Shown here piece by piece: positions 27,701 to 38,902 of a stretch of 64,000 bases of DNA (positions are counted from its first letter, which is position 1; each line of letters opens with the position of its first letter). The notes beneath the pieces are model-generated. The model did not search any database. It was not told the DNA's origin and worked only from the letters and a program-made list of their open reading frames with translations. The DNA comes from Branchiostoma floridae. Its lineage: Eukaryota > Chordata > Leptocardii > Amphioxiformes > Branchiostomatidae. The stretch lies in contig NC_049986.1 in assembly GCF_000003815.2 (NCBI RefSeq), forward strand, positions 11,965,630 to 12,029,629, given 5' to 3'. The position numbers and the translations under genes are program-made.

Positions 27701-30700
27701 GGCTTGTACATTTTTCTTTAATGTATCTAAAACACCACAACAGCTTAGCAAGGAGATTACATTTTGTAGCAGCATTTTTTGCTGAATTGGTTTTAAGTTG
27801 ATTTGTGATCAAGATAGATTCTTCTTATAGCATATGTCCCCCTAAGGGTTTGAATTTGGGTGGAATTTTGGAATTCTCATCAACTGTAAGTACTGTATTA
27901 GCCTAGGGTTACGATACTGCCCTGGTACATGTGTATAGATTTTAGTTGTCAATAATGATAAAATCAGTCACCATCAAGAAGATTCATTTTAGTGCTTGGT
28001 CGTACTGATGTTGTTAATTGCCACTATAGCACATACTTACAGTATGGAAAGTGTATTGATAAATTCTCAAATACACTGCTGTCTTTAAAACTCTGTATGT
28101 ATGTATTTTGATCAGAAGTCAGCCTAATGGCATATCAATTCACCTTGCCCACGTACATACAGCTACAGTAGCCATGAAATCAATATGATGTTATCTACAT
28201 CTGTAGTGTGTTGTGTTGCAATTACGCAGGAGGGAAAGTTACTTTTATTAGTCTACCACCTAGATGGTAGGCATAATTGATTTTATTGCTCAAAGCAATT
28301 TCCGCCATGCAAGAGGGAAAATTACATTAAAGGGGTAAAGAATGATTGAGATATATTACGTATGACATGAAGCTATGGGTTCCCGTGGTGTGTTGTGTAA
28401 TTTGCTGATACTGCACAGTACAGTGTTGGAAAGTGTGGGGAAAGTTCATTATACTCTGTATCTTGTCAGACAATTACCAGTCAAAGGAATTATTATTACA
28501 TTAACTTGATAATGTTCCTTACCTGTTGTGGGGAAAGTAATTTTCTCTGGGATGTGAGACAGACAATTGTGAAACTGTGATTGTGATGATGAAGACTGGT
28601 TGGTTGTCAGTTTGTATAAATTCATGTGAAAACAACAGTAGATGGCTATGAATGTAATGAAAGTCTTGTGATGCAAATATGACAATGGCAACTGTGATGA
28701 AGCCAGCAATACTTAACCCAGATAGCACAAAAGAATGTCAAATTTTTACCCCAAGATAGTGTAGTTGAAGATCTATTCATGTAGATCTCTTTCACAAACA
28801 AATTATTCAATCAATGATCATACACAATGAATTTAGTAGTTTCAAAACCTACCCTCACCTTTGACCTCAATGGCATGTTGGGCTATGTTTTTGTGACTAT
28901 GAAATTCTAATCACTCCATTAAACCAAGATACATCACTAATTTGATCATCTTGGAGATAGAGGGCCTATCAGTCTGAATAATGTATTACTGGGTATTTCG
29001 AAAAGATTTTAAAGAGAGATATATCCATGGTGAGATATCCATGGTGTATCTAATCACCAGGCAGATTTACCAGTGGCAATATTAAGATAGTATCAAAGCT
29101 GGCTAAGGAGTACAGCTGGCCAAAGGGAGTCATCAGCCACTGAGAGCCAAACACACTCCTAGGCTGGCTTCCTCTGTCAGCTTTTGATGCTATCTTATGC
29201 CTACCGTAGGATCTGTTTGGAGACTGTGGTGTACATGTATCTAGCTATAATCTGCAATAATGCTGTGAAAGCAAAGCTGATGTAATTAGATGAATTATAA
29301 CATAATGGATTACTGAATGCTTCTCCCTCCAGGTGGTGCTGTCAGGCATGGTGGAGATACAGCAGGAGGGTAGCGGGGACGCCGGCTCAGCCGACGGGCC
29401 AGACGCTGGAGACATGGAACTGGAAGTCCCGTCTGTCATCGCCAACTTTGAATGCGACTACCCGTCAGTCAGCCTGGCGGAGGAACGCATCGATGGTTCC
29501 ATTTTGGAGGTAGGTTTCTGTCAATTCTGATTGTATGATACCTGTATGAGTGACTACCTCTATATCAGGACCACTTTTTGGTGGTACCTTAGTTAATTTT
29601 CCAATTGACCCTTGCAATAGGAATCCTGTCTATAGTGACCAACTGTTTGCATACACCAGATTCTGATTGTATGATAGTGCATAATACAGTCAATCCTGTA
29701 CCCTATACAAGAGACCACCTCTATATCAGGACCACTTTTTGGTGGTCCCTTAGGTAATCTTCCATTGACACAAGCAATAGGAATCCTATCTATAGCGACC
29801 ACCTATTTGCATACACCAGACTTGATTGGTCCTCATCAGTGTGATCTCCTTGGGCAGTTTTGACTGTTTGTACGAGACAAAGCTGTGTGACCAGCTGATG
29901 ACTGGATTGTGAAAATGTATAAAATTGTGGCTGACAGCGTCATGCATCTACAAGACTTTAAAAAAAAAAACCTCCTCAGGAGGTCACACCTGCAGCACTG
30001 CTTCATGTGAGGTCTGTCTGGACCAGAGGTTTGAAATCTGTAGTCTAGACATTTTGTAGTTCAGGTGAGAACAGAATGATGATAGGCATAATCAATAGAT
30101 TATGGCAACTGTGATGACAATTCAAGGAAGAACCCATCAGAATTGATACCCAGTAACTGAGCAATCCTTAACTTGCTCTATACACATTTTTATCCATTAA
30201 AAACTGTGACAAAAGTTTCTGGCCCACTTCCCAACTGTCACTAAAAACGTTTTCCTGAACACTTCTGCAGGCTGTACCTACAGCAGCCAGCGATGACCCT
30301 GTGTCCTTCCACATGGAGATTTACAAGACGTCCCTCTACATGAGACCTGAGGTGGAGTTTCCTATGGTGAAGGAGACGGACGAGAGAATATTCGTGGACA
30401 TTCAAGTTGCTACAGGTTTGTCGCATTAAGGATTTGGTATCAGAGAGTAAAGATCAGATATGTTAGGTGGATTTGTTTGCAACATATGCCAAATCAGGGG
30501 TACGCACTCTAACCAAGAAAATGCAGTACGTAACAAGTTTGCAATGGACAGTACAATAGGTCAAACTTGACAAATGTGATGTATAGTATTCCAATGAAGT
30601 TCTTGGTCTATTTTAGAATGCATATCAGTGTTCGAAATACCCAATTTGCCCATTAAAAAATGCAGCCACATTTTGCTTTGCACAATTTTTAAACCCAGGT

Positions 30701-33700
30701 AGCCCATGCAGTGTACAACCTGAAGTTTCCAGTTGGAATGCCACTTTTCCCCCACCTATGTGCATAAGCTTTTGTACTTATTTCTTGATAAGATAAAACA
30801 TAGTAGTCACATGTAACTGGAAGGAAAGGTCGGGCAACCTGAAATGTTAATGGCACAACTTGGCTTTTGACAACCTGGCTGAAAAAAGTATTTTGAGAAC
30901 TTCAGTGCTGGTAGCCCCTTTGCTGTACAGACACATGATGCTAAGCTTTTTGTCTCCATCTACTGACCTGCAGATGAAGGGCTGGCACTGAAGGTGGACC
31001 ACTGCTACATGTCTGACTCATCACTGAAAGACAGCCCACCTCTCTACAACCTGATAGAAGATGGGTAAGTCTTTCTGGAAGTGTGCTAAGGTTCAACCAA
31101 CACATTTGGCAGCATTAGCCATTTCTACCATTGTTATGTCTCAATGGGAAATCCTTGAGACACACAGTAATGAAATTGTTTCTGTAGCCAATACATGTAA
31201 TGGAAAAATAGACAACACTGCCCACAACAACATCCTTTTTCCAGTAAGTGCAATTTCCCGATAAGGCCAAATGACACTTCAGGTGGAGCAATCGATCAGG
31301 AGCTTTTAGTAGGTCTGATGATTGTATTGTCTGGAAACGGTATAGTTTGTGTCAGGACACGCATTAGGTTGTTGCAAATTGTGAACAAAAGTTTAACTGA
31401 GCCATTGAAAGAAGCATTTCTTTGCTCTAATGGAAAATAGAATCATGACCTCAATGAAAAGTGGCCTGCAGGCCGATTTGAGCTGCTCATGAATAGATAA
31501 AGGTTCAAAACAAGAAAAAAAATAAGATACAGAGAAAATAAATAAAAATAAATGGATAATTTTGCAAAATGTACCCTTGAAAAAAAAATTTAAAAAAGAA
31601 AAAAATTATATCTTCCTACAGTGAAAATGAATACCAGTAGTAGAACTGTTTTATGTGTGCCATCCACCCCAGGTGCCCAGTGACCAGTAACAGTGTGCAG
31701 TACCTGGCAGTCACACCCATGGACACAGACAGTCTGTCCACACAGAAGAAGCAGCGCTTCAGCTTCCTCCCCAAGAACACGGTCATGCCGTTTGTGTTCC
31801 TGCACTGCCAGCTGACGGTGTGCAGCGAAGGGGACATCTTCATACCAGAGATAGAGCAGGTAGGGAAAACTGATACAGTCAAACCTGTATTCGCAGCCAC
31901 CTTTGCCTGGCCATTGCGGTCACTTTTTTTTTCGAAAGATCAGTGGGTACTGAAATCACGTAACTTATTAACTTATTGCTCCTAGTAATTTTTCTCTATA
32001 GTTGCCACCTATCTATAGTGGCCACATTTCTCCAGTCTCTTAAGTAGCTGCTATAGGCAGATTTGACACTAAGTCTTCTTCCCCAGCTGAAAGGATAAGA
32101 TAATCTACAAACCCAAAATCTTGGTTGAAGCATGTTCAGGACAGAAAGGAATGGTGCACAGCCTGAAAGATGTAGCTACCCTGCCTTAAGTCTAATGCAT
32201 GAGACACAAACTCCCTAAGACTACTAAAAAATCCTTAACATCCATTCATAACAGCTTTTTTTCTTCACACACATGTATACCCAAATAGACACAGGTGGCA
32301 TTGAAAACGTCATCTCCATTGGCAGAGGTTAAAATCTTTGTCAAACCCATGTTAGGCTTTTTAAAAAAAAAAACGTTATACAGGGTTGTACTGGATAGAT
32401 TTTTCTAATAAGCAAAACTTCACTGCTATAGGGATTTAATGTTAGATGTTATAGCCTCTACATCAGTAATCTGATCTTAATGTAATTTTTGTACATTTTG
32501 GAATAGAACATATGATGGATGGATGGAAATTATACAAGATACATTATTGTACTGAACTTTGCCTTCCTTTTCTTCTCATTCCAGTGTGTGGACTTGAATG
32601 ACTTTTGCCTGAGAAAGCGAGATTCAGAACAGCATAGAGTGCCAAAGAGTAGCGTGTACTCACAGCATCGCTTTGTGGGGCCGTTCATTGTGAGTGGGAG
32701 CTCGGGAACGGAGGAGCCAGATCACAAAGGTAGGCTTTATGATCATGGCCTAAAGTTGTATAACAGATGGAGCTTGTTCTTCACTTACATATTTACATTA
32801 GTGCAAGTGGGGGACCCATAAGAGGGTTTGGAACAGGGGAAGTAAAGCAGAAACTTGCCTCAGAAGTCAAGCGTACAAAGCGAAAAAACATTTAGTACAT
32901 TGTGTAGAAAACATACTATTCGTAGTCTTACGAGACTGACGAATGTCTGCTGCAAGTGCATAATTTGATATCAAGAAAAAAAGGAAAATGTCGGACATTT
33001 TGTATACAGATGGCCTAGTGTTGATTGTACCTGTACATATTCAGCCTTTCAGTCAGACAACTTCTGTATGTGATCAAGGAATTAAATCCAGCACATTTTT
33101 TTGCAGGAAAAGCAGAGGAATCAAAAGTCAAGTCCAGACAAGAAGGTCCTCAGAGTAAGTACCGTATATTCCATAACGTTTGGAATTGGATTTTAAGTTG
33201 TTTTTTTATAGTATTTAATGTGTATACCTGTATTTGATTTTGATGACTGATTTCAGTGTGCGCACGCTGTATTCTATTGCAGTGGTTTTGGGACCAGTCC
33301 AAGTGCTTTAATGTATTGTTTTTCAATCCACCAGTTGTGATCCAAGGCTTGGAGGCAGGGACTGTGGTTGGCATTGCCTTTGCTGCTTTTGTTATTGGCA
33401 TAGTGCTGACAGCAACGCTCTGGTACATTCACACTCACACAGGTAAAAGGTCATATTCACATCAGTTCTGTATAGTATGCTTACTTCTACCAGGGGAACG
33501 TTGAAGTTTACTGTAGTAGAACAATTGTAAACATGACAGCCTATAATATTGTATTATCTTAAAGGTTTTACAGATGACATAGTTGATAATGACTAGTATC
33601 TTGCCATTGTTGTAATTATAACATTTTGCCATGATTGTACATTTTGTACAATCAGCAAGTAGATACGTTACAGACTGTAAAATTGTACATTATTGTAGAG

Positions 33701-33965
33701 TTGTGGACTCTATGCCAGACTTACTGTATTTTACAGACTCATAGGTAGTGGTGAATGAATGATCTTTTATGCCGCTGTATAACGCCATTCATTGTCACTT
33801 TCTTTAGGACCTAAAAGACAGAAAAGCGACAACAACAGCTCCCCTGTTCCACCCAGACATCAGGTCCCACCAGCGCAGCTCCCACACAGACTACCAACCT
33901 ACGACTGTAACGGGTACCACACGCAGAACCACAGAAAACCTGAGCCAGGGTCCACCTCAGTCTAG
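6722..33965 (+). CDS. TGFBR3: Betaglycan (TGF-beta type III receptor), complete coding set
   Basis: Sixteen coding exons: 6722 or 6758-6845, 7520-7857, 12191-12368, 14107-14249, 15562-15738, 16254-16437, 16878-17059, 22285-22434, 29333-29509, 30271-30415, 30974-31064, 31673-31859, 32585-32729, 33107-33154, 33335-33442, 33808-33965 (TAG). From the ATG at 6758 the sum is 2499 bp (832 residues); the in-frame ATG at 6722 gives 844; human is about 851. Order: signal peptide (VLVLVALLGVT); orphan domain (LLAWTRRMYHGITSFTEL, IYIKVGED); an acidic Ser-Gly stretch EGSGDAGSADG that fits a glycosaminoglycan site; ZP module with paired cysteines (NFECDY, DHCYMSDS, GCPVTSN, LHCQLTVC); membrane segment TVVGIAFAAFVIGIVLTATL followed by WYIHTHTG; tail ending GSTSV. 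The family presents TGF-beta, inhibin and BMP ligands to signalling receptors at the cell surface. A hAT-like MITE and an assembly gap lie in the intron after exon 8. The start choice between 6722 and 6758 is open; both keep the signal peptide. Confidence 0.95.
7858..12190. other. Betaglycan intron 2: repeats, no gene recognised
   Basis: Holds a copy of the GTGACCAC-rich repeat (about 8575-8710), a 58-bp imperfect direct repeat (GGAGGGAAGC.TAGTGAAAGACA.GGCCC, about 9657-9770) and an inverted fragment (10475-10545) of the repeat seen at 45.6 and 47.0 kb. The longest minus-strand frame, 9348-9755, has no domain I can name. Confidence 0.5.
13820..13950 (-). mobile_element. tRNA-derived SINE head
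   Basis: On the minus strand: GTGTGGCGCAACGGCTAGAG (A-box type), then GAGTTCGATACTC (B-box type) about 35 bp on. The stems do not form an intact cloverleaf, so it is a SINE and not a tRNA gene. Confidence 0.65.
13964..14060 (-). mobile_element. Non-LTR-type 3' tail with (ATTC)n end
   Basis: Read on + as AATGAATGAACGATCTTTATTGCAGGACA; a related copy starts at 26650 (AATGAATGAACTTTATTGCTGGACA). A short unit shared after an (AATG)n or (ATTC)n run fits the 3' end of a LINE or a SINE that copies it, inserted in minus orientation. Family not identified. Confidence 0.45.
17392..17662. repeat. Tandem duplication, unit about 130-140 bp
   Basis: 17392-17520 and 17521-17662 share the order CAGCTGCAA.CAGC.TAACAACCCCA, CCAACAGGTTTCACA, AGACCAAATATTCTATT.TTGACGTAGA. 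Lies in the 5.2-kb betaglycan intron after exon 7. Confidence 0.75.
17717..17926. mobile_element. MITE, TIR TACTGTAAATGC, copy 1
   Basis: Begins TACTGTAAATGCAG and ends GCTTTTACAGTA. The interior has GGTGGTTT and AAACCACC blocks that pair, with CACCGCGAACTTAAAACCAC in the middle. A second copy is at 19001-19206 in the same intron. Confidence 0.85.
19001..19206. mobile_element. MITE, TIR TACTGTAAATGC, copy 2
   Basis: Begins TACTGTAAATGCAGAAATGT and ends GCATTTACAGTA, a 12-bp perfect inverted repeat. Same order of GGTGGTTT, ACTGCGAACTCAAAACCACC and ACCACCGTAAACACTCCATT blocks as the copy at 17717. Confidence 0.85.
19865..20202. mobile_element. MITE, TIR CAGGGCTYGAAAT
   Basis: Left end CAGGGCTTGAAATCC, right end GGTATTTCGAGCCCTG, 14 of 16 pairing. 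The interior has many TACCTGCA / TGCAGGTA words on both strands. The CAGGG-type end suggests the hAT group, but I do not see a clean 8-bp target duplication. Confidence 0.75.
20518..20741. repeat. Foldback element with ~70-bp arms
   Basis: Left arm ACACCAAAAAGTAGTT..ACTCAAGCAACTGG..GGTTTTGGAAA..TTTCGGATAGAAT; the right arm is its reverse complement and ends AACTACTTTTTGGTGT. A 90-bp loop contains ATGAATGAAGAATGAAG. Partial copies at 2105-2225 and 44510-44605. Confidence 0.85.
21889..22153. mobile_element. TIR element filled with TTACG-type repeats
   Basis: Ends AGAGGGTCTGCATG and CATACAGACCCTCT pair, with TGAA directly repeated on both outer sides (21885-21888, 22154-22157). Inside are eight degenerate units of the form ACGCTTTACGTGAAAT spaced about 27-35 bp, all in one orientation. 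No coding capacity. It sits about 130 bp before betaglycan exon 8. Family unknown to me. Confidence 0.7.
22461..22934. mobile_element. hAT-like MITE with 8-bp target duplication
   Basis: Begins TAGGGGTGGGTACCAGT and ends ACCAGTACTCACCCCTA. It is flanked by ATCACGAC (22453-22460) and GTCACGAC (22935-22942), 7 of 8 equal, as expected for hAT-type insertion. The 474-bp interior is rich in GGACCGG / CCGGTCC words and has no long reading frame. It lies 27 bp into the intron after betaglycan exon 8. Confidence 0.85.
22998..23106 (+). pseudogene. Two decayed partial copies of the end of betaglycan exon 8
   Basis: 22998-23028 repeats AAGTC.GC.ACCTTCTTCAAC plus a GTAAGG where exon 8 has its donor. 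23051-23106 repeats CGCCACCTGCACACCAA.TC, then CTTCAA and GCTACCAA as in the exon end and intron start. Neither is a full exon. They lie just downstream of the MITE and just upstream of the assembly gap, so further copies may be hidden in the gap. Confidence 0.5.
23226..23325. other. Assembly gap (100 N)
   Basis: Exactly 100 N, probably a placeholder for unknown length. No betaglycan exon is needed here, because exon 8 joins exon 9 in frame. Confidence 0.98.
23326..29332. other. Betaglycan intron 8, right part: no gene recognised
   Basis: About 6 kb of AT-rich sequence. I see an (AATG)n-ended LINE/SINE tail at 26650 and otherwise no repeat with clear ends. The scattered short frames have no domains. 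Confidence 0.5.
26650..26930 (-). mobile_element. Non-LTR-type 3' end with (ATTC)n tail, second copy
   Basis: Starts on + as GAATGAATGAATGAACTTTATTGCTGGACAATTG, sharing about 28 bp with 13964. Contains a small ACTACATACAGATAC duplication. The right limit is uncertain. Confidence 0.4.
29545..29830. repeat. Tandem pair of a GACCACCTCTATA-type repeat
   Basis: Both halves contain ACCTCTATATCAGGACCACT, TTTTTGGTGGT, GCAATAGGAATCCT.TCTATAG and TTTGCATACACCAGA. Diverged relatives occur at about 8575-8710, 15800-15900 and 31870-32060, all inside betaglycan introns. Confidence 0.75.
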
Positions 33966-34140
33966 CCCAGGCTCGGCTGGGTGCAGTCAGCTGTAAACAC
34001 AAAGACAGATTATATATATATATACATTTAACTTGTATGTCAGAGTTGTGTTGGCATCATTTCTAGATCTTAATCAACTGAAAGATAGAGTGGATTTATT
34101 ATTGAAGAGATTCATTAGTCACATATGATCACAGTTAATG

Positions 34141-34263
34141 GAACTTTCATCTAACAGTGACTTCTTTTTAAAGGTATACACACGTACCTCCAAACAAGAT
34201 GGGACGAAAATTTGGAAGTATGTGTGTATACCTTAATTAAGAAGTAACTTTTAGATGGAATTC
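34141..34263. repeat. Long hairpin in the betaglycan 3' UTR
   Basis: Left arm contains GACTTCTTTTTAAAGGTATACACACGTAC-type sequence; the right arm is its near-complete reverse complement (GTGTGTATACCTTAATTAAG). Arms about 52 bp, loop about 17 bp. Shape fits a foldback MITE that would be transcribed as double-stranded RNA. Confidence 0.8.
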
Positions 34264-34750
34264 TATTAAGAGTGGATTTAGAATTTTGTTTCAGTTCTTC
34301 ACTGGTCAGTTGAATATTTGGTTTCACTTGTTATTGAAACAGGTGGGAAAGGGTGGACAGGTTTAGAAATGACTCCCAACTTTGCATATGTCTAAGGGGA
34401 TTACCTCACAGGATGGGTAGAGACAATATAAATGTGTTTTATGGTATGCAGTACAGATACATATGTGTAAAGAAAAAAGGAAAAATTGATGAGCTTTTTT
34501 TTTTTTTACTGGTTCTTACTATATAGTATTTATCTGTTTGTTTGTTTGTTTGTTTTTTCCAAACTGAAAGGAGATTGAAAGCACAAAGGAGAATTGAAGC
34601 ACACCTCTTTACATGTACATGTACATGTATGCCACTGACAATCCTACCTCCTTATTTATTGGATACAATGTATACGAGGAGGTACAGACATTGTGATTCG
34701 CAGGAAGAAAAAAGTTGTTTTGGGGCTACTTTTATACTAATCTTGTAAAT

Positions 34751-34756
34751 AATAAA
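34751..34756 (+). terminator. Polyadenylation signal of the betaglycan gene
   Basis: AATAAA about 790 bp after the stop codon, in AATAATAAAGCTG. Confidence 0.55.
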
Positions 34757-36713
34757 GCTGTAATGTGCCCTTTTGAAACTTTCAGGGCTCGAGGAGCCAA
34801 ATCAGCCATATATTTGAAGAGAACCCTTAAAGGGATTATAAGTTCTAAGAAAATAAGTACCCTGCTTGAAGTACCTTTTACTGGTATATAATTTTTGGTC
34901 TTTTGCCATAGTAACTTTAGTGTCATGTATAGCTTTCAGAACTCCCAGCTAAAAGCCCATAAGTTAACTGAAAGCATGCACCTGAGAATATGCTTTGAAA
35001 GTTTTAATGAGATGATAACTTTACTTTTGAGTCTGTGTATGTGGAGGGGGGGGGGTGATCACAAGTATCTTTCTAGAGAGAAGTTTCCAATGAGTAAAAT
35101 CATTGCAGCTTGTGTTTTTCAGTACCCTTTGTATATCAACAGATGTTTTTGCTGACAAAATGTATGTGTCAAAACACAAGATATGAGATTTATTTATTTT
35201 ACTAAAGAAATGGGCCGATATTAAGATAACTTGAACAAGAGATGGCTCAATTGGCCAGAATTGTTCACTCAGAATTTGATGCCACTGAAACAAATGGACT
35301 TCCAACTTCAAGTACAAATTTGTACAGTTTTGATTCCCTTAAAGCAGTTGTACTGTAACTCAAGATACAATATACCTTGTAAAAAAGCATTTTTACAATA
35401 CCAGATGAGGTATTATGATCAAGAACTAAAAATCACATGCAGTCTCTAGTGTGGATGATGAAAGTTGATATGGCAATATTGTGTTAAATGAGATACATTT
35501 CTTAAAGTCCTCATGGGGCACCAAATATGTAAATAGAAACTTGACTCTTATAGTTGTTTAACAATGTAAAGTAATGGCTAACTGTCTAATGGTGAACTGA
35601 GTGCCATATCGTAAACTGCTGAACATAACTTTGGTCATTATGCAGATGCAGCTTTGTGGCAAGGCCTTTAATTGAGGGTCTAGTTTTCATATTTATTAAC
35701 ACTTGTCAGTTGAATTCAGTGTTGTATCATTTCAAGTAGCTGTTTATGGCAATCTTTAACAATATACGTTTATAGATGTAACAAAAATGTGTTTGAACAG
35801 AAAGTATTGAGTGATAGACCCATAGCATTAACATGGAAGTGAAAGATACATATTACATGTTTAGAAAGCCAATTTGATAATGTTTTAGTTATGCCCTTTG
35901 CAATGTTTAATATGATGCAGAAATGTGCAGTGGCCATGTGTTATTGTGTATAGCTTTTCTGAGTTTGGGCTGTTTTCACATGCATTGCCTTAGCCATGTA
36001 GCCATGACACCACACCTCAGGATGCCTACTTTATGTGCAGTCCTCAGAACTTGTATATTATTGTAACCAACTCAGGTGTTTTGTATATTTACAGTTTGTG
36101 CTGTTTTGTAACAGAAAATACAAAAAAGAGATGGTATGAATCTATTTTCAATGGATGTTATCAGTAGTGTTAGTGTTGTTGTTCTAAACCTTTCTGCCAC
36201 TTTGTAATTATGTACAGTGATAATGTGACAAGATTTAAAAGTTCCTCATTGTGTGAAGACGTTTAGGAGTTGAAATATGTCAATACAAGAGGTACTATTC
36301 TCATTGCTTTGTCTGCTTTAATTATTTAAGTGGTTATATAGTATCCCAGACACTTGCTATTTCAGGTAATGGTTCTACATCACTACAGTGACTTTTTCCA
36401 GATTTTAGAAGTGTCCAAGTATGCTTTAACAGGACTGTCTAAAAGTACCTAATGCTATTTCAGGTGACAGTGCACTAGTGAGGTCCAGTGTTAACAAGTT
36501 CGTGCAGTGCCTATGAATAGAATTTTCTCTCTACCTCTCTGAAGCAAAGCCATAGAAGGTATTAAGAGCTCATGCGGCACATTGCGTGGTTGTTAAGGAG
36601 TTAGGGGCATCATTAGGTCAGATGTACTCACTCATTTAGACAGTGACCTATCGGCAGTCAGAGACTCGTTTAAAATAGACATTGTCCACTTCGCAGACAC
36701 TGCTTACGTGGTC

Positions 36714-36905
36714 TCCAAGCAGATGTGGCAGTCGGTCTTGTTTTTAGCGTATTTCGAAGTGTTTTGTACGTTTTTCTGGATGTTTTTTTACGACTGCCAG
36801 TTGGGCAACTGTTTAAACTATAAATCATTTTTAAAAATCCAGAAAAACGTACAAAACACCGACAAACACACTCAAAACAAGATCGACCGCTATATCTGCT
36901 TGAAG
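36714..36905. repeat. Foldback element with ~75-bp arms
   Basis: Left arm CAAGCAGAT.TGGC.GTCGGTCTTGTTTT..GTGTTTTGTACGTTTTTCTGGAT; the right arm is the reverse complement, ending ATATCTGCTTG. Short loop of about 40 bp. Confidence 0.8.
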
Positions 36906-38251
36906 ATTAGCTGTTATACCTGTGTCTGATTTGATTGGCCAGTGTGATTCCAAATGTAAACTCACAAAAGAGTGGTGATACTTCCTCGTGGAGAAGTTGC
37001 ACTTTTCATTTTGTATAGCTGCTTTTTTTAATTGTCCACGGCCTTATAAGATCTTTTAACGGTACTAAAAATCTCAAACAAACGCTCACAAACGAAGGCA
37101 TTGATATGTGAAAACGATATATAACAGAATGAGCCACAATGCATCTGATATGTAGAATCAATCGAAGTTGCAAATGTCAAATCAACGAAGCCGGATCTCC
37201 GTTCAAAGCTGTGGAAGGCTACATGTACACATGTGGCACTTCGCCAAGACTCCGCCACCGGGCGCCCATGGATAAAGCTACTTCTTCTGTAGTCTGGTAA
37301 GATCTTCCATACACTAATCTTTATCTTTAGCACTTAGCTTCTTAACTTAGAGCTGGCTAGATTTGGGGAGTTCAGATATACAGAGACGTACAGGTCATGT
37401 TTACACCAAGCCATCGTCACCCTAATCTCCGAGCAGAAGTTGGGGGAGGTTTCCAGGACGGTCGGCTTTTCTGACGGTCCTTAACCTCAGATCGCTGTTC
37501 ACACGGGCACACAGGGGATCAGAGACACCATTTTTGAAAAGAAGTGACCCTCCAGCAGATGTTGTGACCGAGGACTGCCAGAGAACCCTGTCTGTCAGTA
37601 AACTACATATAACGTTACCTGTCAAAAAGTTCAACTTCGTGACACTACATTGTGTATTCTACCACGGGAGTCGAGATGAGAATTGGAGTTAACACTGTTT
37701 TCTCAACTTCTGTAGAGTCAGTGGTCGTTCTGGTTAGATAGTGTTCGATTAGATTCGCCCTGTTCTTCAGCTTCTTTCCTAGTTTCACTGCCATGTCATT
37801 ACCTTCTACTAGTATCACCAATTGTTATGATCCAGACTCTGTATAAATCGGTGATGTATGAAGTGTGTTTAAATGAAGGCAAAAATGCAGATTTGAAACC
37901 TTTATTTCCACATCATGAGGGCGTTGCACGATGACCCAACATAAACGTTAACATTGTCAGCCTATTTCAAGCACTTTGAACCTGTAGAAGTTGGATTCAT
38001 TGCACGTACACAATGCTCTGTTTTGGTGAAACAATATTTATACACGCTGTATGAATGTGTAGATATGTCCGGGTTTGTAGAGGTAACATGTCGGAGGTTT
38101 CTGTTAGTTTTCTGTTTATGTACGACAGACTGTCTCATCAGATATCACTTCGTTTCGCCATATTGACGTCAGCAGCCCTGTCCTTGTCTGGATCATGGCA
38201 GCGCGGGAACGTTTTGAGTTATTATCTTAATAAAAATATTGAGATAAATTG

Positions 38252-38288
38252 TTTGTGTGAGTGCGCCCGCGCGCGCTCGCGTGTGTGT

Positions 38289-38341
<53 letters not shown>

Positions 38342-38433
38342 CGTGCGTGTGTTTTTTTTTTGTGTGTGTGTGTGTGTGTGTGCGTGTGTGCGCGTGCGTA
38401 CGTGCGTGTTTGTGCGTGTGCGTGTGTGTGTTT
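38252..38433. repeat. (GT)n / (GC)n microsatellite
   Basis: Alternating purine-pyrimidine tract of about 180 bp with GCGC blocks and one T run. Produces spurious frames on both strands. Confidence 0.95.
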
Positions 38434-38640
38434 CCGGATTTTGGTAGTCAGCATAACTCAAGAATCTTTTGATGGATTACGATGATATTCACTATGTGGG
38501 TAGGGATTGGAAAGACGAAGGTCAAGGTCAATTTCGGGGCCCCCTTAGTGTAAGATCTTGGTACTGCAGCAGAACTTCCTTTTTGTATCTTTTGATCTGG
38601 ACATGTTATGGTCTTGTTTGGAAAGAATGAATTCGAAAAG
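38434..38640. repeat. Dispersed repeat attached to a GT tract, copy 1
   Basis: Shares CATAACTCAA.AA.CT..GGAT, TGGAAAGACGAAGGT, TACTGCAGCAGAACTTCC, TTTTTGTATCTTTTGA and CATG.TATGGTCTTG with 52890-53085. In both places a GT-rich stretch precedes it, so the tract seems part of the element. Confidence 0.75.
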
Positions 38641-38902
38641 AAGGTTTATCATATAATTTGCCTCAATGCCTAATTCAAAAGCTGTTCCACGATACATATC
38701 AAAACATGGAGCCACATAAAAGTAGTTAGTCACCTATATCGCACAATTCTGTGTGGGAGAATGGCAGTTTCTGTTGATGCAAGCTGACTATGATTGAAGT
38801 TATTGGTTTATTTGATAAATGTTGACAAAATTACTTTGACACACACTTTCTGTCGACAGTCCATCCTGGTGATCAAGGTCAGTTGACCTGACCAGTGAAG
38901 TC

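Larger units (their letters stand above)
33966..34756 (+). other. TGFBR3: Betaglycan 3' UTR (minimum extent)
   Basis: From the TAG stop to the AATAAA at 34751-34756. It carries a (TA)n run at 34013 and a strong hairpin at 34141-34263. The AT-rich sequence continues to about 36.3 kb, so a longer UTR is possible. Confidence 0.55.
34757..38902. other. Intergenic (possible long 3' UTR, then repeats)
   Basis: AT-rich to about 36.5 kb, then a foldback (36714-36905), unassigned sequence, and a (GT)n tract with a linked repeat (38252-38640). The minus-strand frames at 37028-37333 and 37422-37634 carry no domain I recognise. Confidence 0.5.

Noticed and set aside
32585-32729. Furin site CLRKRD after the betaglycan ZP module, as in many ZP proteins.
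   Set aside because: The P4 residue is Leu, so it does not meet R-x-K/R-R; only a weak dibasic site.
38222-38485. Open frames on both strands across the GT tract.
   Set aside because: Low-complexity translation of a microsatellite (CV and HT repeats).
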